Positions 1 through 6,067 of a stretch of 8,210 nt of DNA are shown here, one piece after another. The notes below the pieces were generated by a model. The model was not told the origin of the DNA. It did not search any database and worked only from the letters and a program-made list of their open reading frames with translations. The position numbers and the translations under genes were made by a program. The DNA lies in contig CAKSPN010000071.1 of the NCBI GenBank assembly GCA_934481375.1, forward strand, positions 1-8,210. The letters run 5' to 3'. This DNA is from an uncultured Clostridia bacterium. Lineage in GTDB: Bacteria; Bacillota; Clostridia; UBA1381. How positions within the stretch are numbered: position 1 is the first letter of the stretch; each line of letters begins with the position of its first letter.

Positions 1-1
1 A

Positions 2-613
2 GATAATCCCAATCCCGAAATGGTGAAGGAGTTTATGCGTGATATGTCCGATGAGGTGGACAGACTCACGAGAATTGTCGAAAGGCTTTTGGTGCTTACA
101 AAGCTTGACGCAGGCGGCGGCTCGGTAAAAATGGAAAAGAGCGATATCCGTCTGCTTACGGGGCATATTGTCAAAAAGCTTTCGCCCATTGCGGCAGAGC
201 GGAATATTACAATAAATACAGACTATCACGAGGACTTGTTTGCACCTGTGCTTATGGATTATGACAGGCTGTACGAGGCGGTCTACAATGTGCTTGACAA
301 TGCGGTAAAATACTCACCGCCCGATAGTACGGTTACGGTAGACGTATCGGAAAAGGACGAGTGGGTGCTTATAAAAATAACCGACAGCGGACCCGGTATT
401 CCGGAGGAGGCACGTGACAGGATATTCGAGCGTTTTTATCGCCTTGACGATTCGCGTGCGAGGGAAACGGGCGGAACGGGACTCGGACTCTCGATTGCGA
501 AGGAGGCTGTCGTACTGCACGGCGGAAATATAACCGTTTCCGACGGCGAGGACGGCGGCAGTGTATTCACCATTATTCTTCCGCTCGATAACGGAGGTGA
601 GAGTACCGTATGA
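2..613 (+). CDS. Sensor histidine kinase, C-terminal part (5' end outside window)
   Basis: The frame is open from the first bases of the window, so this is the last 203 residues of a longer gene. It shows the second helix of a HisKA dimerisation domain (EVDRLTRIVERLLVLTKLD, about residues 18-36 of the visible part) followed by a complete HATPase_c domain: N box NVLDNAVKYSP (visible residue 96 onward), G1 box DSGPGIP, F box RIFERFYRLDDS and G2 box GGTGLGLSIA. The phospho-accepting histidine and any membrane sensor region lie upstream, out of view. The family autophosphorylates on histidine and passes the phosphate to a response regulator, probably encoded just upstream (inference). The stop overlaps the start of the GerMN gene by ATGA, so the two are almost certainly translationally coupled. 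The signal sensed cannot be inferred. Confidence 0.95.
   Translation, partial: DNPNPEMVKEFMRDMSDEVDRLTRIVERLLVLTKLDAGGGSVKMEKSDIRLLTGHIVKKLSPIAAERNITINTDYHEDLFAPVLMDYDRLYEAVYNVLDNAVKYSPPDSTVTVDVSEKDEWVLIKITDSGPGIPEEARDRIFERFYRLDDSRARETGGTGLGLSIAKEAVVLHGGNITVSDGEDGGSVFTIILPLDNGGESTV
593..598 (+). promoter_or_regulatory. Ribosome binding site of the GerMN gene inside the kinase 3' end
   Basis: GGAGGT lies 11 nt before the ATG at 610, inside the last codons of the histidine kinase. Together with the ATGA stop/start overlap this supports the chosen start and translational coupling of the two genes. Confidence 0.7.
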
Positions 614-1536
614 AAAAGAAATGGATAATCATTGCGGCGGCGGTGCTTGCCATAGCGGTGTTTGCATCAGTTATGATTTTTGTGCGCACAGACCGTGACA
701 GCCGTAAAATGCAGTGCGAGCTGTATTTCTTAAACGACGCCGAAACAACGCTTGTTTCGGAAAGGCGTGCGGTGAAATACAAAAGCTCGGCGGATATTTT
801 GGAAAATATCGTACTGGAGCTTGTAAAAGGTCCCAAAGCGTCAGGCAACAAGCGAATTATGAGCAAAAACGTTACGCTAAACAGCCTTAAAATGGAAAAC
901 GGCGGCAACGTCTGCGTTGATTTTTCATCATCGTATCTTACGGGCGACAGCACAAGGGACGCTCTAAGCACGTATGCGGTAGTAAAGACCTTAAGCTCCG
1001 TAAACAATGTTTACGGCGTTAAGGTGACGGTTGACGGCGAGGAGCTTAAAAACGCCGACGGTACGGCAATGGAATATCTCACATCTGCGGACATCAACTT
1101 GCCTACAGATACCTACACAAGCGAAATGAAGAATATAGCCTTGTATTTCCCCGAAAAGGAAACGAACAAGCTTAGGAAAGAGGACAGAATTGTTAAAATT
1201 ATCGACCAGCAGCCCGTGGAGCAGTATATAATAAACGAGCTTATCAACGGCACGCAAGACGGCGCTTTGAACAATGCGCTCAATAAGGACACAACGCTCC
1301 TTTCGGTCGATGTTTACAATGATATTTGCTTTGTAAATTTCAAATCCGACTTTACCGAGAAAAATTCGGGAAATGAGGCTAAGGAAAAAACGGTTATCTA
1401 TTCGATAGTTGCGTCGCTGACGGAACTTCCGCATGTACGCCGTGTTCAGTTCCTCTTGGACGGAAAAAAAGCCGATAAATTCGGCAGTATAAATATAGTC
1501 AATCCGTTTACAAGGAACGCCAGTATGTTTAATTAA
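610..1536 (+). CDS. Membrane-anchored protein with two GerMN domains
   Basis: A 308-residue protein. Residues 2-4 are lysines followed by a hydrophobic segment (about 5-25), so it is anchored in the membrane by an uncleaved N-terminal helix or exported. Cys36 is too far from that helix, and in the wrong context, to be a lipobox. The rest reads as two related GerMN units, roughly residues 36-146 and 175-303. Each has the pattern of an LYF strand, an 'IV.ELVKGP / IINELINGT' helix, a VDFSS / VNFKS strand and a closing 'V.VTVDGEEL / VQFLLDGKKA' strand. GerMN domains occur in spore germination protein GerM and in the actinobacterial lipoprotein LpqB. The start has GGAGGT at 593-598 and overlaps the kinase stop, so the protein probably works with that two-component system at the envelope. 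A direct sporulation role is possible but not shown. Confidence 0.85.
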   Translation: MKKKWIIIAAAVLAIAVFASVMIFVRTDRDSRKMQCELYFLNDAETTLVSERRAVKYKSSADILENIVLELVKGPKASGNKRIMSKNVTLNSLKMENGGNVCVDFSSSYLTGDSTRDALSTYAVVKTLSSVNNVYGVKVTVDGEELKNADGTAMEYLTSADINLPTDTYTSEMKNIALYFPEKETNKLRKEDRIVKIIDQQPVEQYIINELINGTQDGALNNALNKDTTLLSVDVYNDICFVNFKSDFTEKNSGNEAKEKTVIYSIVASLTELPHVRRVQFLLDGKKADKFGSINIVNPFTRNASMFN

Positions 1537-1568
1537 AAATTGTGCTTTGCACGGGAAGGAATAAATTT

Positions 1569-3053
1569 ATGAAAAAAGTATACAAGTATTTAGCGTTTGA
1601 CTTCGGAGCATCGTCGGGACGTGCCATGCTTGCCAAGTTTGACGGAGAGAAAATCACACTGGAGGAAAAGCACCGTTTTTCAAACGATCCCGTTAATATA
1701 AACGGTAATCTGTACTGGGACGTATTGAGATTGTTCTTTGAAATCAAGCAGGGCATTTTAAAGTGCGTAAATTCGGGCGACCGTGATATTGACAGCATAG
1801 GTATAGACACCTGGGGCGTTGACTACGGACTTCTCGACAAGAACGGAAAGCTTCTGGAAAATCCGTACCACTACCGTGACAAGCGCACCGAGGGTATGTA
1901 TGATGAGGCGTTTAAGCTTGTTCCCAAGGAGGAAATCTTCAAAAATACGGGAATTGCGTTTAACTGGTTCAATACGGTTTATCAGCTGCTTTCGGCGTCA
2001 CGTTCGGGAGATTTTGCGCTTAAAAATGCGGACACGCTCCTGTTTATGCCCGACCTTTTCAATTATTTTCTCACGGGCGAAAAGAAAACGGAGTACACCG
2101 TTGCCTCCACCTCGCAGATGTTCGACAGCGAAAAGCACGAATGGGCGTACGATATGCTTAAAAAGATGAATATCCCGACCGATATGCTTACCGATGTAAT
2201 TTACCCCGGTGAGATTGTCGGCAAGGTGAAAAAGGAATTGGCTGAGGAACTGGGAATAGATGAAGTTCCCGTTGTTGCGGTTGCGTCGCACGATACAGGC
2301 TCGGCTGTTGCGTCCGTACCCGTTACCGATACAAAGGATTTCATATATATTTCGTCGGGAACGTGGTCGCTTATGGGTGTAGAACTTGACAAACCGAATA
2401 TAAGCGATAAGGCGCTCAAGCATAATTTCACAAACGAGGGCGGCGTGGACAAGACGATACGTTTCCTCAAAAACATTATGGGTATGTGGCTCATACAGGA
2501 GTCAAAGCGCCAGTGGGAGCGTGAAGGCGCAGTGTTAAGCTTTAACGACCTCGAACAGGCGGCAAGAAGTTCCGAACCGTTCGCAAGCTTTATCGACCCC
2601 GATTATGAGGAGTTCCAGACGCCCGGCAATATGCCCGAAAGAATAAGGGAATACTGCCGCAAAACAGGTCAGAAAGTGCCCGAAACAAAAGGCGAGGTAA
2701 TACGTTGTATTGCGGAAAGCCTTGCGTTTAAGTACCGCAGTACCGTTGAAGGTATGGAGGAGGTTACCGGCAATACATATAATGTTATAAATATTGTCGG
2801 CGGAGGAATAAAGGATAAAATGATATGCCAGTTCTCCGCAAATGCCACAAAGCGCACCGTAAGCGCAGGCCCCGTCGAGGCAACAAGCATCGGTAACGTT
2901 ATCGTTCAGGCTATTGCGTCGGGAGCGGTGAAGAACCTTCAGGAGGGCAGAGAGATAGTCCGCCGCAGTTTCGATATTGCGGAATATACTCCCGCCGACA
3001 GCGAGGAATGGGATAAGGCATACGAAACGTGGAAAAAAATCGTAAACAAATAA
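1569..3053 (+). CDS. rhaB: Rhamnulokinase (L-rhamnulose kinase), FGGY family
   Basis: A 494-residue FGGY carbohydrate kinase that phosphorylates L-rhamnulose to L-rhamnulose-1-phosphate in the cytoplasm, the second step of rhamnose catabolism. It has the N-terminal phosphate-binding signature DFGASSGR (11-18), the rhamnulokinase-typical IDTWGVDYGLLD (79-90), VASHDTGSAVASVP with the presumed catalytic Asp242, SSGTWSLMGVE (262-272) and the adenosine-binding IVGGGIKD (409-416). The length is normal for the family. The ATG at 1569 is chosen because GGAAGGA at 1554-1560 is ideally spaced; a GTG at 1542 would add nine uncharacteristic residues and leave that site inside the gene. No terminator separates it from the GerMN gene 32 bp upstream, and a strong terminator follows. 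No other rhamnose gene (isomerase, aldolase, transporter, regulator) is in view, so its substrate rests on sequence alone. Confidence 0.93.
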   Translation: MKKVYKYLAFDFGASSGRAMLAKFDGEKITLEEKHRFSNDPVNINGNLYWDVLRLFFEIKQGILKCVNSGDRDIDSIGIDTWGVDYGLLDKNGKLLENPYHYRDKRTEGMYDEAFKLVPKEEIFKNTGIAFNWFNTVYQLLSASRSGDFALKNADTLLFMPDLFNYFLTGEKKTEYTVASTSQMFDSEKHEWAYDMLKKMNIPTDMLTDVIYPGEIVGKVKKELAEELGIDEVPVVAVASHDTGSAVASVPVTDTKDFIYISSGTWSLMGVELDKPNISDKALKHNFTNEGGVDKTIRFLKNIMGMWLIQESKRQWEREGAVLSFNDLEQAARSSEPFASFIDPDYEEFQTPGNMPERIREYCRKTGQKVPETKGEVIRCIAESLAFKYRSTVEGMEEVTGNTYNVINIVGGGIKDKMICQFSANATKRTVSAGPVEATSIGNVIVQAIASGAVKNLQEGREIVRRSFDIAEYTPADSEEWDKAYETWKKIVNK

Positions 3054-3066
3054 TCATATAACGCTG

Positions 3067-3103
3067 AAAGATTTCATATCATTAGGTATGAAATCTTTTT
3101 TTT
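3067..3103 (+). terminator. Intrinsic terminator after rhaB
   Basis: A perfect 12-bp stem (AAAGATTTCATA at 3067-3078 and TATGAAATCTTT at 3087-3098) with an 8-nt loop is followed by more T's to 3103. It lies 14 bp after the rhaB stop and closes the kinase/GerMN/rhaB unit. Confidence 0.9.
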
Positions 3104-3150
3104 ATTGCGGACAAAGATTTATTTGCGCTTACAGAAAGGAATGATAATAA

Positions 3151-4671
3151 ATGGAGTTAATAAAAGAAACGGTCAGTATCAGCGAGAGCGTGTGCAGCGG
3201 AAAAACACAGGTTATGTCGGACGGAGATGTGTTCGTTCCCGACATAAAGCCCGATATGCTTAAAATTTTGCAGGTGGACGCAGTGTCCTACATATCCGAA
3301 ACAGCCGTGTCCGACGGCAAATTAAATATATCGGGACGGATTTGCGTGACGGTGTTGTACGTTCCCGACTGCGAAAACGAAAAAATACGCAGTATGAACG
3401 CCTCGTTTGATTTCTCGCAGAAGGTTGAAAATAACAGAATAGAGTCGGGTATGTCGGTATCGGCGGCGTCAAACGTGGACAGACTGGAGTTCTCGGCTCT
3501 TAATTCGAGAAAGTTAAGGATAAAAGCCATTGTGGGAATAGATTATGAGGTGGCGGACATCAGAAGAACGGAAATAGCCGGCGGTACGGAAAGCGAAAGC
3601 GCTGAGGTTGTGACAAAAACACTGCGTGTTTCGGACGTGACCGATATGTGCCGAAAGGATTTTTCCGTGCGTGAGAAAATAGAAATACCGAGCGGTCAAA
3701 GCTCAATAAACGAAATCCTCAAAACAGACGTCAGAATTTCCGATACGGAATACAAAACCGTTACGGGAAAGATAATCGTAAAAGGTACTGCCTGCATTTG
3801 CGTGCTGTATACGGACGACAAGTGCAATATAGAATTTACCGAGGCGGAAATTCCGTTTACCGAGGTGTTTGACTGCGACAGCGCATATGAAAACACCGTA
3901 TGCGATATAGATTTTTACGTTTCCGAGGTAACAAGTACAGTGTCGGAGGACAGCGACGGCGACAGGCGTATAATAGAGATAAACGCCGACGTTTCGGCAA
4001 ACATAAAAGCGACCGACAGTACGGAAATCGAGATTTTGAGCGATTGTTATGAGCCGTATATGAAAACGGAAATAACAAAGCATACTCTTAAAATAGAGGA
4101 AATAACGGAAAGACCGAGTACACAGCTTACCCTGCGCGAGATTATAGAATTTCCCGATGATGTGCCGGAGGTGACGGGCGTTTACAACGTGATAGCACGC
4201 CCTGAAATTTCAAGAGCGGAGATGCAGAACGGAAAGCTTGTGTGCGAGGGCAGTGTTGAAACATATGTGCTGTACCTGTCGGACAGTTCGGAAAATCCCG
4301 TCTACAGCCTGAAAAAGAGTATACCGTTTTCAAGTACAATCGATTGCACAAACACCGGCGAGCCGAGGGTCAAGGCGGAGGTAAAGCATACGGGATATAA
4401 TCTCAATGCTGCAGGCGAGCTGGAGTTAAGGTGCATACTGGCGATAAATGCGGAGCTTGCGTCTGTCAGCGAAACGGAGGTAATAGACGAGGTAACGGAA
4501 AGCGAAGCCGAAAAGATGCGCGGAATGGTGATATACTTTGTGCAGGACGGCGATACTCTCTGGGAAACGGCAAAGCGGTATCGTGTTCCGCAGCAGGAAA
4601 TAATTAAGTTCAATAATCTTGAGGACGATAAATTGCAGCGTGGTATGAGGCTTTTTATACCCGTAGGTTAA
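3151..4671 (+). CDS. SipL-like spore morphogenesis protein: three SPOCS (DUF3794) domains plus LysM
   Basis: A 506-residue protein without signal peptide or membrane helix. It shows three SPOCS-type units (about residues 15-140, 175-305 and 320-450), recognisable by recurring 'G.I.V..LYV / G...VCVLYTDD / GSVETYVLYLSD' strands followed by a 'SFDFSQKVE / EIPFTEVFDCD / SIPFSSTIDCT' element. A C-terminal LysM domain follows (459-506: VQDGDTLWETAKRYRVPQQEI...RGMRLFIPVG). This order and length match SipL of Clostridioides difficile, whose LysM domain binds the coat ATPase SpoIVA at the forespore surface and is needed for coat localisation (family knowledge). The start is supported by GAAAGGA at 3134-3140, 10 nt upstream. 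It is monocistronic between two terminators. I see no clear SigE promoter in the short upstream gap. The symbol is left blank because orthology rests on architecture alone. Confidence 0.85.
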   Translation: MELIKETVSISESVCSGKTQVMSDGDVFVPDIKPDMLKILQVDAVSYISETAVSDGKLNISGRICVTVLYVPDCENEKIRSMNASFDFSQKVENNRIESGMSVSAASNVDRLEFSALNSRKLRIKAIVGIDYEVADIRRTEIAGGTESESAEVVTKTLRVSDVTDMCRKDFSVREKIEIPSGQSSINEILKTDVRISDTEYKTVTGKIIVKGTACICVLYTDDKCNIEFTEAEIPFTEVFDCDSAYENTVCDIDFYVSEVTSTVSEDSDGDRRIIEINADVSANIKATDSTEIEILSDCYEPYMKTEITKHTLKIEEITERPSTQLTLREIIEFPDDVPEVTGVYNVIARPEISRAEMQNGKLVCEGSVETYVLYLSDSSENPVYSLKKSIPFSSTIDCTNTGEPRVKAEVKHTGYNLNAAGELELRCILAINAELASVSETEVIDEVTESEAEKMRGMVIYFVQDGDTLWETAKRYRVPQQEIIKFNNLEDDKLQRGMRLFIPVG

Positions 4672-4678
4672 GCGTAGC

Positions 4679-4723
4679 AAATATGCACACCTAAAGTTTT
4701 TGGCTTTCGGTGTGCATATTTTT
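4679..4723 (+). terminator. Intrinsic terminator after the SipL-like gene
   Basis: A 13-bp stem (AAATATGCACACC at 4679-4691 with GGTGTGCATATTT at 4709-4721) is extended by AAAG/CTTT (4693-4696, 4704-4707) across one mismatch. It ends in a T-run to 4723 and starts 8 bp after the stop codon. Confidence 0.9.
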
Positions 4724-4727
4724 GATG

Positions 4728-4782
4728 TTAAAAATAAAAAGTTAAAAAAAGTATTGACAAACAGAAACGGTTTTGTTATAAT
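4728..4782 (+). promoter_or_regulatory. Strong SigA promoter with UP-like A-tracts driving the tRNA-Ser pair
   Basis: An exact consensus promoter: TTGACA at 4754-4759, a 17-nt spacer and TATAAT at 4777-4782. A run of A-tracts at about 4730-4753 resembles an UP element. The start of transcription would be near 4789, about 14 nt before the first tRNA, as expected for a stable-RNA unit. Confidence 0.9.
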
Positions 4783-4802
4783 ATACAAGTCGACTGCGAT
4801 AT

Positions 4803-4891
4803 GGAGAGATGTCTGAGTGGTTGAAAGAGCCGGTCTTGAAAACCGGTGACGGTTCCGCCGTCCGCGGGTTCGAATCCCGCTCTCTCCTCCA
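4803..4891 (+). tRNA. tRNA-Ser(UGA)
   Basis: A full class II tRNA can be folded: acceptor GGAGAGA/TCTCTCC, a D arm with TCT/AGA and GG in the loop, anticodon stem CCGGT/ACCGG with loop CTTGAAA giving anticodon TGA, long variable arm GACGG/CCGTC, T stem GCGGG/CCCGC with TTCGAAT loop, and an encoded CCA at 4889-4891. The long variable arm confirms a serine identity; it reads UCA and probably other UCN codons. The discriminator base at 4888 is T, whereas bacterial tRNA-Ser usually has G. Confidence 0.95.
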
Positions 4892-4976
4892 TTTTAATTT
4901 AATATTGTACTGCAGACATAAAAGATAATTGCGGATTAGAAGGCAGCGGTTATTCGGAATGTGTGCAAATCCTTAC

Positions 4977-5067
4977 GGAGAAGTACTCAAGAGGCCGAAG
5001 AGGCGCCCCTGCTAAGGGTGTAGGTCGGGTAACCGGCGCGAGAGTTCAAATCTCTCCTTCTCCGCCA
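4977..5067 (+). tRNA. tRNA-Ser(GCU)
   Basis: A full class II tRNA: acceptor GGAGAAG/CTTCTCC, D stem CTC/GAG, anticodon stem CGCCC/GGGTG with loop CTGCTAA giving anticodon GCT (reads AGC/AGU), long variable arm GTCGG/CCGGC with GTAA loop, T stem GAGAG/CTCTC with TTCAAAT loop, discriminator G and encoded CCA. It lies 85 bp after tRNA-Ser(UGA) with no terminator between, so both are probably cut from one transcript. A long direct repeat begins at its last four bases. Confidence 0.95.
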
Positions 5068-5106
5068 AAATCGGCAAAATTCCTATGAATTTTGCCGATT
5101 TTATTT
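5067..5106 (+). terminator. Terminator hairpin abutting the tRNA-Ser(GCU) 3' end
   Basis: A perfect 16-bp stem (AAAATCGGCAAAATTC at 5067-5082 and GAATTTTGCCGATTTT at 5087-5102) with the 4-nt loop CTAT, followed by an AT-rich tail. The left arm starts with the A of the tRNA CCA. A second copy with the same stem but loop ATAA lies at 5918-5953. Confidence 0.85.
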
Positions 5107-5120
5107 ATATATTGTATTAT
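5092..5120 (+). promoter_or_regulatory. Possible fic promoter overlapping the tRNA terminator
   Basis: TTGCCG (5092-5097), a 17-nt spacer and TATTAT (5115-5120) form a fair SigA-like promoter whose -35 lies in the 3' arm of the terminator. The start site would be only about 9 nt before the fic ATG, so a short or leaderless-like transcript would result. Readthrough from the tRNA unit is the alternative. Confidence 0.35.
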
Positions 5121-5135
5121 TGGGCGGGTGATATT

Positions 5136-5861
5136 ATGTGTGATTTGCTTGAAAGATTAAAAGCGGAAAAAAAATCTTCTGTCTCCGGCGGAATATATCA
5201 TAAAATACAAATTGAATTAACATATAATTCAAATCATATCGAGGGAAGCAAATTAACCCACGACCAAACGAGATATATTTTTGAAACCAATACAATCGGA
5301 GCGGAAAATGATGCACTTAATGTTGATGACATTATTGAGACCGCAAATCATTTTAAATGCATTGATATGATAATTGATAATGCAAAGTACAAACTTACGG
5401 AGAAGTTTATAAAACAATTGCATAGCACTTTAAAATCAGGGACATCCGCTTCGAGAAAAGATTGGTTTAATGTAGGCGAGTATAAAAAACTCCCCAACGA
5501 AGTCGGGGGCAAGGAAACCGCAAAACCCGAAGATACCGCAGATAAGATTAAAGAACTTTTAAAAGGCTATAACAAAAAAGATAAGCATACGCTTGAAGAA
5601 ATCATAGACTTTCATTACCGTTTTGAAACAATACATCCTTTTCAGGACGGCAACGGCAGAGTCGGCAGGCTTATAATGTTCAAGGAGTGCTTAAAAAATA
5701 ATATTGTTCCGTTTATTATTGATGAGGAATTAAAAATGTTCTACTACAGAGGTCTGTCCGAATGGAATAATGAAAAAGGTTATTTGACAGATACCTGCCT
5801 TGCGGCGCAGGATAAGTTTAAAAAGTATTTGGAGTATTTTAAAGTGCCATATGAGGAATAA
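5136..5861 (+). CDS. Class II Fic-domain protein (predicted AMP transferase)
   Basis: A 241-residue Fic family protein. The catalytic motif HPFQDGNGRVGR (167-178) fits the HxFx(D/E)GNGRxxR consensus completely, with catalytic His167, Asp171 and Arg178, so transfer of AMP from ATP to a hydroxyl side chain of a target protein is the expected activity (family knowledge). Near the N-terminus, SNHIEG (32-37) matches the (S/T)xxxE(G/N) inhibitory motif, with Glu36 expected to block the ATP gamma-phosphate site; this makes it a self-inhibited class II enzyme that needs no separate antitoxin. No C-terminal DNA-binding domain is present. The ATG at 5136 is preferred (GGGCGGGTG just upstream) over an in-frame ATG at 5085 lying in the terminator loop. 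The gene is AT-rich, is the only gene between two 108-bp direct repeats, and its target is unknown. Confidence 0.93.
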   Translation: MCDLLERLKAEKKSSVSGGIYHKIQIELTYNSNHIEGSKLTHDQTRYIFETNTIGAENDALNVDDIIETANHFKCIDMIIDNAKYKLTEKFIKQLHSTLKSGTSASRKDWFNVGEYKKLPNEVGGKETAKPEDTADKIKELLKGYNKKDKHTLEEIIDFHYRFETIHPFQDGNGRVGRLIMFKECLKNNIVPFIIDEELKMFYYRGLSEWNNEKGYLTDTCLAAQDKFKKYLEYFKVPYEE

Positions 5862-5914
5862 CGGCAATCAAACTAAATTGTGCATGTGTGAATGATTAGG
5901 ATATTGAGAGAAGT

Positions 5915-6022
5915 GCCAAAATCGGCAAAATTCATAAGAATTTTGCCGATTTTATTTATATATTGTATTATCGGGCGGGTGATATTATGTGTGATTTGCT
6001 TGAAAGATTAAAAGCGGAAAAA
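5915..6022 (+). repeat. 108-bp direct repeat, copy 2
   Basis: Matches 5064-5171 at 105 of 108 positions. It begins with the GCCA that in copy 1 is the tRNA end, but here no tRNA precedes it (flank ...GAGAGAAGT), and it ends in an A-run before TATTACAC. It carries a second copy of the terminator hairpin, the putative promoter, the ribosome binding site and the first 12 fic codons. Recombination between the copies would remove fic and leave the tRNA and its terminator intact. Confidence 0.95.
5918..5953. terminator. Bidirectional terminator hairpin between fic and the SLOG gene
   Basis: The same perfect 16-bp stem as the tRNA terminator (AAAATCGGCAAAATTC / GAATTTTGCCGATTTT) with loop ATAA. T-rich stretches lie on both sides, so it can end fic on the plus strand and the convergent SLOG gene on the minus strand. 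Confidence 0.75.
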
Positions 6023-6067
6023 TATTACACACCTACATTTCTTTCAGTTTTTTTGGCGCTGTATTAA
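5987..6067 (+). pseudogene. Truncated fic 5' stub in repeat copy 2
   Basis: An ATG at 5987 opens with the same 12 codons as fic (MCDLLERLKAEK) behind an identical GGGCGGGTG site, then enters unrelated sequence for 14 codons and stops at TAA 6065-6067. Its end overlaps the 3' end of the convergent SLOG gene in antisense. It is best read as a remnant left by duplication or by deletion of a second fic copy; a functional 26-residue peptide is unlikely. Confidence 0.75.

Larger units (their letters stand above)
5064..5171 (+). repeat. 108-bp direct repeat, copy 1 (tRNA end, terminator, fic leader and fic codons 1-12)
   Basis: Base-by-base comparison gives 105 of 108 identities with 5915-6022 at a constant offset of 851 bp. 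The differences are two bases in the hairpin loop region (C to A and T to A) and one T to C change before the fic ribosome binding site. Copy 1 begins at the discriminator and CCA of tRNA-Ser(GCU) and ends in the A-run after the first dozen fic codons. This copy holds the functional fic start. Confidence 0.95.

Noticed and set aside
573..1434. Long minus-strand ORFs opposite the GerMN gene (573-1007 and 991-1434)
   Set aside because: They lie antisense to a well-supported coding frame, lack ribosome binding sites and known motifs, and have unnatural cysteine/arginine-rich composition.
3260..4788. Several overlapping minus-strand ORFs opposite the SipL-like gene
   Set aside because: Shadow frames of a gene with clear SPOCS and LysM domains; they overlap each other and show no family signature.
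5064..6022. attL/attR pair of a tRNA-integrating phage or ICE
   Set aside because: The repeat starts at the last four tRNA bases instead of covering the T arm or anticodon arm, contains fic codons, and no integrase is present. A duplication explains it better, although an older element cannot be excluded.
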